Positions 15,965-22,970 of a stretch of 22,970 nt of DNA are shown piece after piece. Under the pieces are notes generated by a model, which worked only from the letters and a program-made list of their open reading frames with translations, ran no database searches and had not been told where the DNA came from. The position numbers and the translations under genes are program-made. This stretch comes from JAHELQ01 sp965603365 (GTDB taxonomy: Bacteria; Acidobacteriota; Aminicenantia; UBA2199): positions 1 through 22,970 of the forward strand of contig CBFDCR010000079.1 of NCBI GenBank assembly GCA_965603365.1. The letters are read 5' to 3'. The first letter of the stretch is position 1; every line of letters starts with the position of its first letter.

Positions 15965-15995
15965 ATAAAACTATAACATAAGTGGGTTTGGGAGT

Positions 15996-16400
15996 TCAGT
16001 TGCTCAATCGCTTGATAAATAACCAGAACCCCTGACCATCATATAACAAAATCTTCAAAGTAGTTCGCCTCTGGAACCAAACAATTCATCCATTCCTGAC
16101 CCAACACCTTTATCCAATTTGACTTCTAAAAATGACCCCTCTCCCAAATTATTACATGAAGCGTTCATACCCTTTGAATCACATCTCTTTTTTAACTCGT
16201 TCCAGCTTAGGCCAGGACCCCGGCTCACAGAACCTACCGAATATCTTTTCACCAGGCCCTACAGCCTGCCACCACAATGGCTCCGGGATGCGCTCTAGCC
16301 GCTTCTACGATCTCCAACTCTTGAACGCTTCCTTCACCCTGATAAACTCTTCATCTTCTCTTTCCGTCTATTCTGTAACACCGGAGGCATCATAGCATTT
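15996..16400 (-). pseudogene. Decayed TnpA/TnpB-like accessory genes of an IS66-like element
   Basis: On the minus strand, 15996-16076 reads FQRRTTLKILLYDGQGFW followed by LFIKRLSN and a stop, which resembles the end of IS66 TnpB (KILYWDGxGFWLxxKRLE). Upstream, frames around 16055-16390 contain scraps such as IPEPLWWQAV and SWNELKKRCDSKGM, which look like the small HTH/TnpA-like protein often found ahead of TnpB. Stops and frameshifts interrupt them. The order TnpA-like, TnpB-like, DUF4338 is consistent with one ancestral operon inside the repeats. Confidence 0.5.
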
Positions 16401-16417
16401 ATCAATATACCCTGTCA

Positions 16418-16440
16418 CGCACACTTACCGAAAGCACACG
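16418..16440 (-). repeat. Right terminal inverted repeat of the decayed IS
   Basis: This is the partner of the repeat at 15849-15871 (19 of 23 positions identical in inverted orientation). The reverse transcriptase remnant begins immediately to its right. Confidence 0.7.
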
Positions 16441-17034
16441 AAGCTACGGCTGATAAAGTATCATTCGGTTTCAGGAAGAAAAGAAGTATAAAAGATGCAG
16501 CAACCCACATATTCACCTATCTGAGACTTAAAAACTCAGCCCAATGGGTGCTTGAAGGTGATATAAAAGGGTGCTTCGACAACATTTAAAAGAATAGCCG
16601 AACAGATCAGGAGCACAATAAAGAAATACCAGGCGGCAAGACAAGAGAGCCTCATAAGGAAACTAAACCCCATCATCACCGGCTGGAGCAACAACCACAA
16701 AAGCGTAGCCGCCAAAGAAGCTTTCTCCAAACTGGATAACACCGTATTCGTCTCGCTATGGAAATGGGCCAGGAGAAGACATCCAGGCAAGGGTGCACAA
16801 ATGGGTCAAAGACAGATACTGGAAACGGAGAAACAACAGAGACTGGATCTTCACAGATGGAAAAGTTACACTGAAATTTGCATCCGATACCAGGATCATC
16901 AGGCACCAACTCATAAAATTTAAAGCCAACCCTTACCTACACTCGGACAGATCATACTATATGGCCAGAGAAAAGCAAAGAAAGAAATGGGAATCTAAAC
17001 ATGCCGCCAATAAAAATTGGTTAATGAACTGCTT
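16437..17034 (+). pseudogene. Group II intron reverse transcriptase/maturase remnant
   Basis: The first block encodes EATADKVSFGFRKKRSIKDA and WVLEGDIKGCFDNI, the RT domains 2-3 of group II intron proteins, and ends at a TAA. The next block, in a second frame from about 16595, encodes IRKLNPIITGWSNNHKS and LWKWARRRHPGKG, the maturase (X) domain. A third frame from 16793 encodes WVKDRYWKRRNNRDWIF and the C-terminal region. The segment between FDNI and the maturase domain is missing, and with it the YADD catalytic centre. With two frame changes, a large internal deletion and a 5' end cut off by the neighbouring IS, it cannot make an active enzyme. Confidence 0.85.
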
Positions 17035-17109
17035 GAGCGGAGTGCGGTGAAAGTCGCACGCTCCGTTCTGAGGGGGGGTCGGCTGAGCAATCAGCCATCC
17101 CTACCCGAC
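17035..17109 (+). ncRNA. Group II intron domains V and VI (3' end of intron)
   Basis: Domain V is a 34-base hairpin at 17035-17068. GAGCGGAG pairs with CTCCGTTC, an upper stem GCGGT/GTCGC carries a GAAA tetraloop, and the catalytic AGC triad is intact at 17036-17038. Domain VI follows, with GGCTGA-GCAA-TCAGCC as its tip, and the intron probably ends after CTACCCGAC at 17109. The protein gene upstream is broken and the 5' domains are not visible, so this copy should not splice or move unaided. Confidence 0.85.
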
Positions 17110-17361
17110 GTGTCGAGGTGATAAGTCAGCCAAAAATCCCCGGCCTGAACTGAACAGTTGCTGCCCGGACAGAGGTTTTCAACTCGGTGCAGGTATTGTA
17201 CTTCCTGAACGAATATTTCGTGAATTCAAGAATCCCCCTCGACCTTACCGACCGCAACGTGCGCATCGATTACCACAAACTGCGACACCTGATCTTGATC
17301 GACCGGAAAGGCAAACCTGCCCCCAACGGTAGAAAAATTGGAGTGTCCCCTATTTTGCTTC
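17110..17361. other. Unassigned spacer between intron end and dipeptidase gene
   Basis: No convincing gene. A plus-strand frame from 17187 (MQVLYFLNEYFVNSRIPLDL and on) is open through this stretch but runs on antisense into the dipeptidase gene, has no clear ribosome binding site and matches no family I know. It might be the remnant of the gene the intron once entered. No terminator hairpin is evident. Confidence 0.4.
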
Positions 17362-18969
17362 TTAAAATTTGCCGGTGTAGGTGCTCCACAGGTGGTCGCC
17401 CAGTTTCCAGTAGGCAGAGACCAATTTGTCCATCCAGTCGTTGCTGTATTTGGTGAGAAAGCGCCGGGCGGATCTGGGTTTTTTTTGGTAGAGTCTTAAC
17501 GCCTCTGCCTCGATCTCCGGCTGCTTTTGAAATACCTCTTGCTCAAAGGGCTGCCACACCTTCTCGACATCGCCGCGCATCTGGCCCCATTTCTGCGCCG
17601 CCAGGTCGGCCACCCGGTTGAAGGCCCACCAGGCACACTCCCGGTTAAAAGCGGGCCGGCCGCAGATCTTGTAGGACTCCGGCACCTTATCGATGCCGAT
17701 ATAGAGGGGGGCATAGGCGACCATGGCGGGATTGTCGTAGCCGAACCAGACCAGGCCGCCCAGCCCGTCGGGCAGCCAGCCCCGGACCTGCACCACCGTT
17801 ACATAGGTGCAGTAGTAGCGGGCAATACAGCGCTCCCCCATCTCATTCCAGCCGCCGTTGATTTTAAACAGCGGCATCATGTCGTAATCCATGAAGGGGT
17901 TGGCGTAGGCACTCTTAACGAACTTTCCGGTGGGTTTGCCCTCTTTGTCCAGTTCCCGCACCAGCATGTATTTGGTCATGTCAAAGGGGGTATCCTCGAA
18001 GGTGTCCCGGAAGATGGTCATGATGTCTTGGGGGCCGACCCTTTTTTCCGGTTTGACGGAGAAGGGGAAATTTTCGCCGTTGGGGTCCAGTTTCAGGGAG
18101 GGGGCCAGCAGGTCGAAGACCCGCCACTCCCGCCGCCGGGAGGCCATGCTCTTGCGGTCGGCATAGACATAACAAAACTCGAAGGGTTGACCGGAGTCGG
18201 GATCATACAGCCCCAGTTCAACGGCCCTCGATTTGTAGTTTTCCGAGGCCATGAAGAAGTCCGGCCTGGCGAGGTTCACCTGCCGGATGCGGGCGGCATT
18301 GGCGTTGACGCCGATGTGGTCATCCGGCACCCGTTGGGCCACCCAGACGGCGCCCTTCTGGCCTTTGCCGGGGCCTAAGATCTCCAGGTGCCAGACCTCT
18401 TTGGGGTCGGCGACGGTGAAACATTCGCCGCCGGAAATATAGCCGTACTCTTTCGTCACCTCGTCGGCGACCTTGATGGCCTGGCGCGCCGAGATGGCCC
18501 GCTCGGCCATGAGGCGGTTCAACTCCCGGTAATCGATCAGGCCGTTGTCGCTCTGCATCTCTTTTTTACCGCCGAAGGTGGACTCGCCGATCCCCACCTG
18601 GTTCTCGTTCAGGAAGGGCAGGGCGGAGTTAAAGTATTTATAGGTGACCGTTGGTTGGGGGATCTCCCCTTTGAGTTCCCGGGCCGACAGGTCGTAGGCG
18701 CTGACGGTGCGTTCGGTCTTGCCGTAGATCTGCCGCCGGCTGCCGGGCCGGTACTTTTTAGCGGGCACGATGTCGATCCAGGTGCGGGTGGTGCGGGAGT
18801 CGCAGGTGTGGGAGGTCATCACCGAGCCGTCGGTGGATGCCAGCTTTCCCACCGTGATGGTGGTACAGGCATCCTCTTCGGCCCCGGTATCGGTCAAACC
18901 CACAGCCCCGCACCCAAACACAACAAACATTAAGAGTAAAATCGCCTTCATAAAAAGATTACTGTTCAT
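17362..18969 (-). CDS. Secreted C69-family dipeptidase
   Basis: A 535-residue peptidase of family C69 (PepD/secernin type), which hydrolyses dipeptides with an N-terminal nucleophile cysteine. That cysteine is C35 in EEDACTTITVGK, where cleavage before the cysteine would expose it, followed by STDGSVMTSHTCD. Upstream residues 1-30 include a hydrophobic segment (about 8-20, ending FGCGA) that looks like a signal peptide, so the enzyme probably works outside the cytoplasm. The length is usual for the family and no lesions are seen. The ribosome binding site GGAGG is close to the ATG. It is transcribed alone, divergent from the alkylation repair gene. A possible lipidation at C20 cannot be excluded. 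Confidence 0.9.
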   Translation of the reverse strand: MNSNLFMKAILLLMFVVFGCGAVGLTDTGAEEDACTTITVGKLASTDGSVMTSHTCDSRTTRTWIDIVPAKKYRPGSRRQIYGKTERTVSAYDLSARELKGEIPQPTVTYKYFNSALPFLNENQVGIGESTFGGKKEMQSDNGLIDYRELNRLMAERAISARQAIKVADEVTKEYGYISGGECFTVADPKEVWHLEILGPGKGQKGAVWVAQRVPDDHIGVNANAARIRQVNLARPDFFMASENYKSRAVELGLYDPDSGQPFEFCYVYADRKSMASRRREWRVFDLLAPSLKLDPNGENFPFSVKPEKRVGPQDIMTIFRDTFEDTPFDMTKYMLVRELDKEGKPTGKFVKSAYANPFMDYDMMPLFKINGGWNEMGERCIARYYCTYVTVVQVRGWLPDGLGGLVWFGYDNPAMVAYAPLYIGIDKVPESYKICGRPAFNRECAWWAFNRVADLAAQKWGQMRGDVEKVWQPFEQEVFQKQPEIEAEALRLYQKKPRSARRFLTKYSNDWMDKLVSAYWKLGDHLWSTYTGKF

Positions 18970-18986
18970 ACTGCCTCCAAGAACCG

Positions 18987-19015
18987 ATTATAACCATTCA
19001 CAGCCAATTTATCAA
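18987..19015 (-). promoter_or_regulatory. Promoter of the dipeptidase gene
   Basis: TTGATA (19010-19015) and TATAAT (18987-18992) on the minus strand are 17 bp apart. The start of transcription would fall near 18980, leaving a leader of only about ten bases that is almost filled by the GGAGG ribosome binding site. Confidence 0.55.
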
Positions 19016-19081
19016 TACGGAGAGAGTCAGAAAAAGCGAACCGGAATTTACTTTTAAAAAAGAAACTGATATAAAGGAGAC

Positions 19082-20173
19082 ATGGCCGAACAATTGAAAA
19101 ACATGTTTTTTACCCGGGAGTCTGTGGATAAGATGGCAGAGGCCGTCAAACGGTTCTATCCGGGGTTTGATAAACAACGGTTTATCGATCTGATCTTTGA
19201 CGACGCTCAGGAAGAGAGAGAGTTGACCGAGAAGATGCGGCACACCAGCCGATGCCTGCATCAGACCCTGCCGGAATCCTTTCCCGAAGCGCTGGAGATA
19301 CTGAAACAAATTGCCCCGCTTATTAAAGGATTTGACGCATTGACGCTGCCCGATTTCGTGGCCCGGTATGGCCTGGATAATTGGCAGTTATCGCTGCCGG
19401 CCCTAAGATATTTTACGAAATATTCCACCTCCGAACTGGCGATTCGCCGCTTCTTGGCCAGAGATCCCAACAGGGCCATGCCCTACATGAGGGAGTGGGC
19501 CGATGATGAGGATTACAATGTCAGGCGATTGGCCAGCGAGGGCTGCCGGCCCAAACTGCCGTGGGCCATGGCCTTACCGGCTTTTCAGAAAGATCCCCGC
19601 CCCATCCTGCCGATCTTGGAGAAGCTCAAAGGCGACGAATCCGGAACCGTGCGCCGCAGCGTGGCCAACAACCTGAATGATATTTCCAAAGACCACCCGG
19701 ATATGGTATTGGACATCTGTGAAAAGTGGTATGGCCAATCGAAACAGACCGATGAAATTGCCAAACATGCCTGCCGCACCCTGCTGAAAAAGGGCAACAG
19801 GCGGGCGCTGCTGCTCTTTGGCTGCGGTGACCCTGCCGGTTTGTCGGTTGAGGCGTTCAAACTGGGCACAGACAAGCTTCCCATCGGCGAGGATCTTCAT
19901 TACTCCTTTGAATTGGTCATCGGGGGGAACGAAAGCCGCCAGGTACGTTTGGAATACGCCGTCTACTATGTCAAGGCCAAAAACAAAATGTCCAAAAAGG
20001 TGTTTAAACTCAGCGAAAACACCTTTAAATCTGGCCGTCACGCCTTTTCCCGGAAACAATCCTTTCAAGACATGTCCACCCGCAAGCACTACCCCGGTCA
20101 GCACCGCCTGACGATCATCGTGAACGGCGAAGAGAAGGCCGCCGCCTCTTTTTATTTGCTTAACAGATCTTGA
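19082..20173 (+). CDS. AlkD-like DNA alkylation repair protein (HEAT-repeat type)
   Basis: A 363-residue protein of the DNA alkylation repair family. These HEAT-like helical-repeat glycosylases remove positively charged alkylated bases. It shows the usual N-terminal helix set and the region YMREWADDEDYNVRRLASEG followed by GTVRRSVANNLNDISKDHP, a repeat signature of the family. A C-terminal stretch of roughly 110 residues looks like a beta-rich extension. AAGGAGA lies directly before the ATG. No neighbouring repair genes are present. Its 3' end overlaps the converging peptidase pseudogene by 22 bases. Confidence 0.85.
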   Translation: MAEQLKNMFFTRESVDKMAEAVKRFYPGFDKQRFIDLIFDDAQEERELTEKMRHTSRCLHQTLPESFPEALEILKQIAPLIKGFDALTLPDFVARYGLDNWQLSLPALRYFTKYSTSELAIRRFLARDPNRAMPYMREWADDEDYNVRRLASEGCRPKLPWAMALPAFQKDPRPILPILEKLKGDESGTVRRSVANNLNDISKDHPDMVLDICEKWYGQSKQTDEIAKHACRTLLKKGNRRALLLFGCGDPAGLSVEAFKLGTDKLPIGEDLHYSFELVIGGNESRQVRLEYAVYYVKAKNKMSKKVFKLSENTFKSGRHAFSRKQSFQDMSTRKHYPGQHRLTIIVNGEEKAAASFYLLNRS

Positions 20174-21630
20174 CTTTGATGGCTTCCGTATGTTCCCAGG
20201 TGGCGGAGGAACCAGGATTCGAATTTCTTGTAGACTGCCTTGTATTTGACGGTGCCGCCCAGGCTGTGCTTGCCTTCGGGGTCTAAGAAGATCTCCACCA
20301 GGGTCTCCTTACCGGCCCCAAGAAAAGCGTTGTACATCTTGAGGGTATCCTGGTAGAGGACATTGTCGTCCATCATGCCGTGGATGAGAAGAAGGGGGCG
20401 ACTGAGCTTATGGGCCTGGGGGTTGCCGGGATTCTGGAAATTGGCTTCGGAAAACCGTTTGCCGTAGCCGGTCTGGCCGCGGGGGTCGATATTGATGGTC
20501 ACATAGCCGTGTTTGGCGGCCATCAACATCTGGAACAGATAGGAGAGGGGGCTGAAATTGTCCACCTCTACCGTATGCTGGTTCAAGACCGGCCCGCCGT
20601 ACAGGTACACGATCCCCGGCCGTTTAGCCTCCGGTCTCCAGCCCGCCGGCTTGAAGATCATGCCCTGGATGGTATCGCCGCCGCGGTTCTTGTATTGGAA
20701 AATTTCCGGTTTGATAAAGTAAATATTTTCCCAGCCCTTGCGGTGGCTGTCGGTTAAGGCATTCTCCTCGCCGGTCCGGGTGTTTAACAAATACAACTCC
20801 GCTATCCAGCGTCACTCTGTAGACGGTGCGCCAGGCGGGGCTCTCTTTATCCGACACGATGTACATATAGCAACTGTCCCGGCTGAAGTCCAGGATGGGA
20901 TAGGATTCGAACTTTCCCTTTAATACAGATGTTTTCTTTTTGGTCTTTAAATCGAAAATCACCGGCTGCCGGAAACCGGCTTCGTTGTTTAACACCGCAG
21001 CCAACCGTTTGCCGTCGGGGGAGATACGCGTTTGTGCTATTTTGTATTTGTTGTCTTCATTCAATTGGTGATCGATTTGCCGGATATAGGCAGAGTCGAA
21101 TTTGACTAAAAAGACCCGCTCCTCTTTGGCGTAGTAATAACCGCTGCCGTCCGGCGTGTACGATATAATGGATTCCGCCTCATCGGTCATGGTGAGCCGC
21201 CGGATCTCGTCGGTTTCCGGGAGATAGCGATAGAGATCCCCCCGGTATTGAAAAATCAACTGGGCTGCCGGCTTCGACCACTCGTACCCGGACACGCCGG
21301 GGTAGAGATCTTCAATCTTAACCGCCTCCTTTTTCTTCTTCTCTTCCAGTTCCTTCTTTAACTCTTCGATCTGCTGGGCCAGGATCATCTTCTGCCGCTT
21401 TTGTTCTTCCTCCAGGATCTGTTTTCTCTTCTTTACAAACTTTTCGTAATCTTCCGGCGGATCAAATCGTTTCATGCGCTCCGGCGAGGTCACCCGTTTC
21501 AGCTTCCCCTCCTTGATATCGTAGATATGGAGATCATAGCCGGCCGCTCTGTATCGACGGGCAGTCAACAACAGCCGACAGCCGAAATCCTCGTATGTGT
21601 TCCACAAAAAGGCCAGATACCGGTGGAACG
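20152..21630 (-). pseudogene. S9 (prolyl oligopeptidase/DPP-IV type) peptidase pseudogene
   Basis: The upstream part encodes a beta-propeller domain (for example YDLHIYDIKEGKLKRVTSPE and RISPDGKRLAAVLN) with an inserted charged coiled coil (EEEQKRQKMILAQQIEELKK). The downstream part encodes the alpha/beta hydrolase domain (PGIVYLYGGP, INIDPRGQTGYGKRF, LLLIHGMMDDNV, GKHSLGG). There are three lesions. The N-terminus, including any signal peptide, is replaced by transposase sequence near 21635. A frameshift near 20800 separates propeller and hydrolase frames. An in-frame deletion near 20435 joins SEANFQ to NPGNPQAHKL, removing about 100 residues with the GxSxGG nucleophile. The aspartate and histidine of the triad remain. 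It is a dead gene. Confidence 0.88.
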
Positions 21631-21640
21631 GCAGCAGGAG

Positions 21641-21871
21641 ATGAGTCTGAAAGAGATGGTTGAAGAGTTGCCTAAAAACTGCGATGTTGGTGTTAAGCGG
21701 AACAGTAAAGGATATAGGGAGACGTGGATCGGCTACAAATTTCATATTGATGCAGTAGATGGTCAACTTCCCATTAGCTGTATATTAAGTTCAGCCTCTG
21801 TTCATGACAGCGAGGTAGCCTTGCCGTTAGCAGAAATGAGTGCCCGGCGTGTTTGTGATTTGTATGATCTG
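21641..21871 (+). pseudogene. DDE transposase fragment
   Basis: About 77 codons encode NCDVGVKRNSKGYRETWIGY, KFHIDAVDGQLPISCILSSA and SVHDSEVALPLAEM, ending LYDL. This is the central DDE region of a widespread IS4/IS5-like transposase. Both flanks are missing: the left side joins the S9 peptidase pseudogene and the right side departs from homology at LYDL, where MDSAYD would be expected. It probably marks the breakpoint that truncated the peptidase. Confidence 0.7.
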
Positions 21872-21939
21872 AGGTTATTCTGGACGACCCCAGGTGTTTT
21901 CGTTTTTATTTGACATTAAATTTGGCTCGGTCTTAATGA

Positions 21940-22867
21940 CCAAAATAATTTTGCAAGAGGCTCTATAGTTAATCATTATGATACACTGAATCGAATCTTT
22001 AATCTTAACTGGAAGCAACTACCGGCCTATACAACAGTGCGTAACATCATCATAGGAGTAGCAACAACCTCTTTAGAAGAAGCTTTCAGGAAATATAGTT
22101 CGGCTTTGGATAAAGACAATAAGACAAAGGATGATAAAAAGAAGGAGATAGAAAAGAAAAAAGGCAATCCAGCTATTAATAGCCTTTTCAGTAGACTCAA
22201 AAATTATATTGGCGCATCAAGAAGTAGAAGAAAAAACCAATGAAATACCCGTGGCACAAGAACTGATGCAAGAATTGGGATTAACAAATTGCATTTTTAC
22301 TTTCGATGCCATTAACTGTCAAAAAAAACTTTAAAGGTGGCCAAAGAAGGGCAAAATGAGGTTATTGCTCAAGTAAAAAGTAATCAGAAAACTTTGTTGG
22401 AGGATTGTATTTATACCTGGCAGACTCAACCGGTTATCGATGAATATAGCGAACCAGTTAACAAGGAACGAAATAGGATAGAAAGTAGAACGGTACAGAT
22501 ATTTAACAATGATATGATCACTTATGATGAAGAGTGGAAACAGGCTAAGGTAATTGTTAAGGTCTATAGGGAAAGAAAAACCTTTGATACAGCCTCAAAA
22601 TCCTGGAAAGATAGTAACGAAATGGCATTTTACATCTCTACGATCTTATTCAGTGCAAAAGAATTTTGCCAAACAATAAGGGATCATTGGGGAATAGAAA
22701 ATCGAAATCACCGGGTTAAGGATGGCTCTATGAAGGAAGATCACTCCAGAATTAGGGTAAACCCAGATAGAATCGCTATATTAAGAAGTTTCGCTTTAAA
22801 TATTATGAGGGCGAACGGCGCTGAAAATATCTCGACGGAAATGTATAAAAATTGCCTGAATTTTTAA
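21940..22867 (+). pseudogene. ISAs1-family transposase, frameshifted
   Basis: Three consecutive frames together cover most of an ISAs1 (H-repeat) transposase. The first (to 22243) has LNRIFNLNWKQLPAYTTVRN and SLEEAFRKYSSALDK. The second has ILAHQEVEEKTNEIPVAQEL and FTFDAINCQKK, and stops at a TAA near 22333. The third, to 22867, has EVIAQVKSNQK and FCQTIRDHWGIENRNHRVKD. The segment that should carry the first catalytic DGK motif is replaced by a lysine-rich stretch around 22130-22200. The N-terminus is also missing. It is inactive as seen. Confidence 0.85.
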
Positions 22868-22895
22868 AGGATACTTAAATACAAAAGGATTTTTT

Positions 22896-22912
22896 AGAAT
22901 TGAACAGCCCTG
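22896..22912 (-). repeat. Right end of the ISAs1-like element
   Basis: AGAATTGAACAGCCCTG fits, on the other strand, the CAGGGCTGTTCAATTCT tip typical of ISAs1-family ends, and lies 30-45 bases after the transposase stop. The left end is not seen. Nothing is recognised in the remaining bases to 22970. Confidence 0.6.
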
Positions 22913-22970
22913 GTAGCTTGCCATCCCCCAGTTTTTAGCAAACCATTAGATATCCTACATTTTGAGAGCA

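Larger units (their letters stand above)
15849..16440. mobile_element. Internally deleted IS with 23-bp inverted repeats
   Basis: The segment is bounded by inverted repeats (15849-15871 and 16418-16440) and contains only remnants of TnpA/TnpB-like and DUF4338 genes, so it is non-autonomous. GTAA, the usual tip of IS66-family ends, occurs inside both repeats, but the match extends eleven bases further out, so the family is uncertain. It abuts group II intron sequence on the right. Confidence 0.55.

Noticed and set aside
17527..18378. 283-residue plus-strand reading frame
   Set aside because: Antisense to the C69 dipeptidase gene, with Gly/His/Val-rich shadow composition and no family resemblance.
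19574..20104. 176-residue minus-strand reading frame
   Set aside because: Antisense shadow of the alkylation repair gene.
1..22970. CRISPR arrays, tRNA or rRNA genes, riboswitches
   Set aside because: No regularly spaced repeats, no cloverleaf with a TTCGA-type arm and no conserved rRNA stretches were seen by eye. A covariance-model scan was not possible here.

Overview
The window looks like a chromosomal segment of a Gram-negative (two-membrane) bacterium. It carries a lipoprotein-type 5'-nucleotidase, a concentrative nucleoside transporter and several very good sigma70-type promoters (TTGAxx, 17 bp spacer, TATAAT or TAAAAT). GC content is moderate and codon use is mixed. The taxon cannot be named with confidence. 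The gene content (C69 dipeptidase, S9 peptidase with an inserted coiled coil, many decayed IS elements) would suit a deep-branching environmental lineage such as Acidobacteriota or Calditrichota, but this is a guess.

Region 1 (about 1-9282) is a defence island. A consensus promoter at 9227-9255 appears to drive seven tightly packed minus-strand genes. The first three match, in order and family, the SspB-SspC-SspD cassette of single-strand DNA phosphorothioation systems: a DUF4007 protein, a large P-loop ATPase, and a PAPS-reductase/DndC-like ATP pyrophosphatase. Four more genes follow with overlaps or tiny gaps: a four-helix membrane protein, a nucleoside 2-deoxyribosyltransferase-like protein, a DUF262 protein with a DGQQR motif but no visible HNH domain, and a Hanks-type Ser/Thr kinase. 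SspE, the known restriction partner of SspBCD, is a DUF262-DUF1524 protein, so this operon may be a variant phosphorothioation-sensing defence system in which the usual nuclease effector is replaced by a DUF262-kinase pair plus accessory effectors. The DUF262 and kinase genes look more AT-rich than the genes upstream of them. A separately promoted small membrane-anchored protein gene (233-775, plus strand) faces the operon.

Region 2 (9283-15480) is a nucleotide and nucleoside salvage operon on the minus strand. In transcription order it has a small beta-grasp-like protein, a 5'-nucleotidase lipoprotein, thymidine kinase, uridine kinase, a purine-type phosphoribosyltransferase, adenosine deaminase and a NupC-type transporter. 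Together these dephosphorylate external nucleotides, import the nucleosides and rephosphorylate or interconvert them. The operon starts at a TTGACA-17-TAAAAT promoter at 15450-15478.

Region 3 (about 15481-17361) is a graveyard of mobile DNA: a fragment of an IS1380-like transposase, a roughly 590 bp decayed element with 23 bp inverted repeats containing TnpA/TnpB-like scraps and the first part of a DUF4338 (DruA-like) protein, and the 3' part of a group II intron whose reverse transcriptase has lost its YADD centre but whose domains V and VI look intact.

Region 4 (17362-22970) holds a secreted C69 dipeptidase, an AlkD-like DNA alkylation repair protein, an S9 peptidase pseudogene (5' truncated, frameshifted, catalytic serine region deleted), a DDE transposase fragment and a broken ISAs1-family element that reaches a recognisable right end near 22912.
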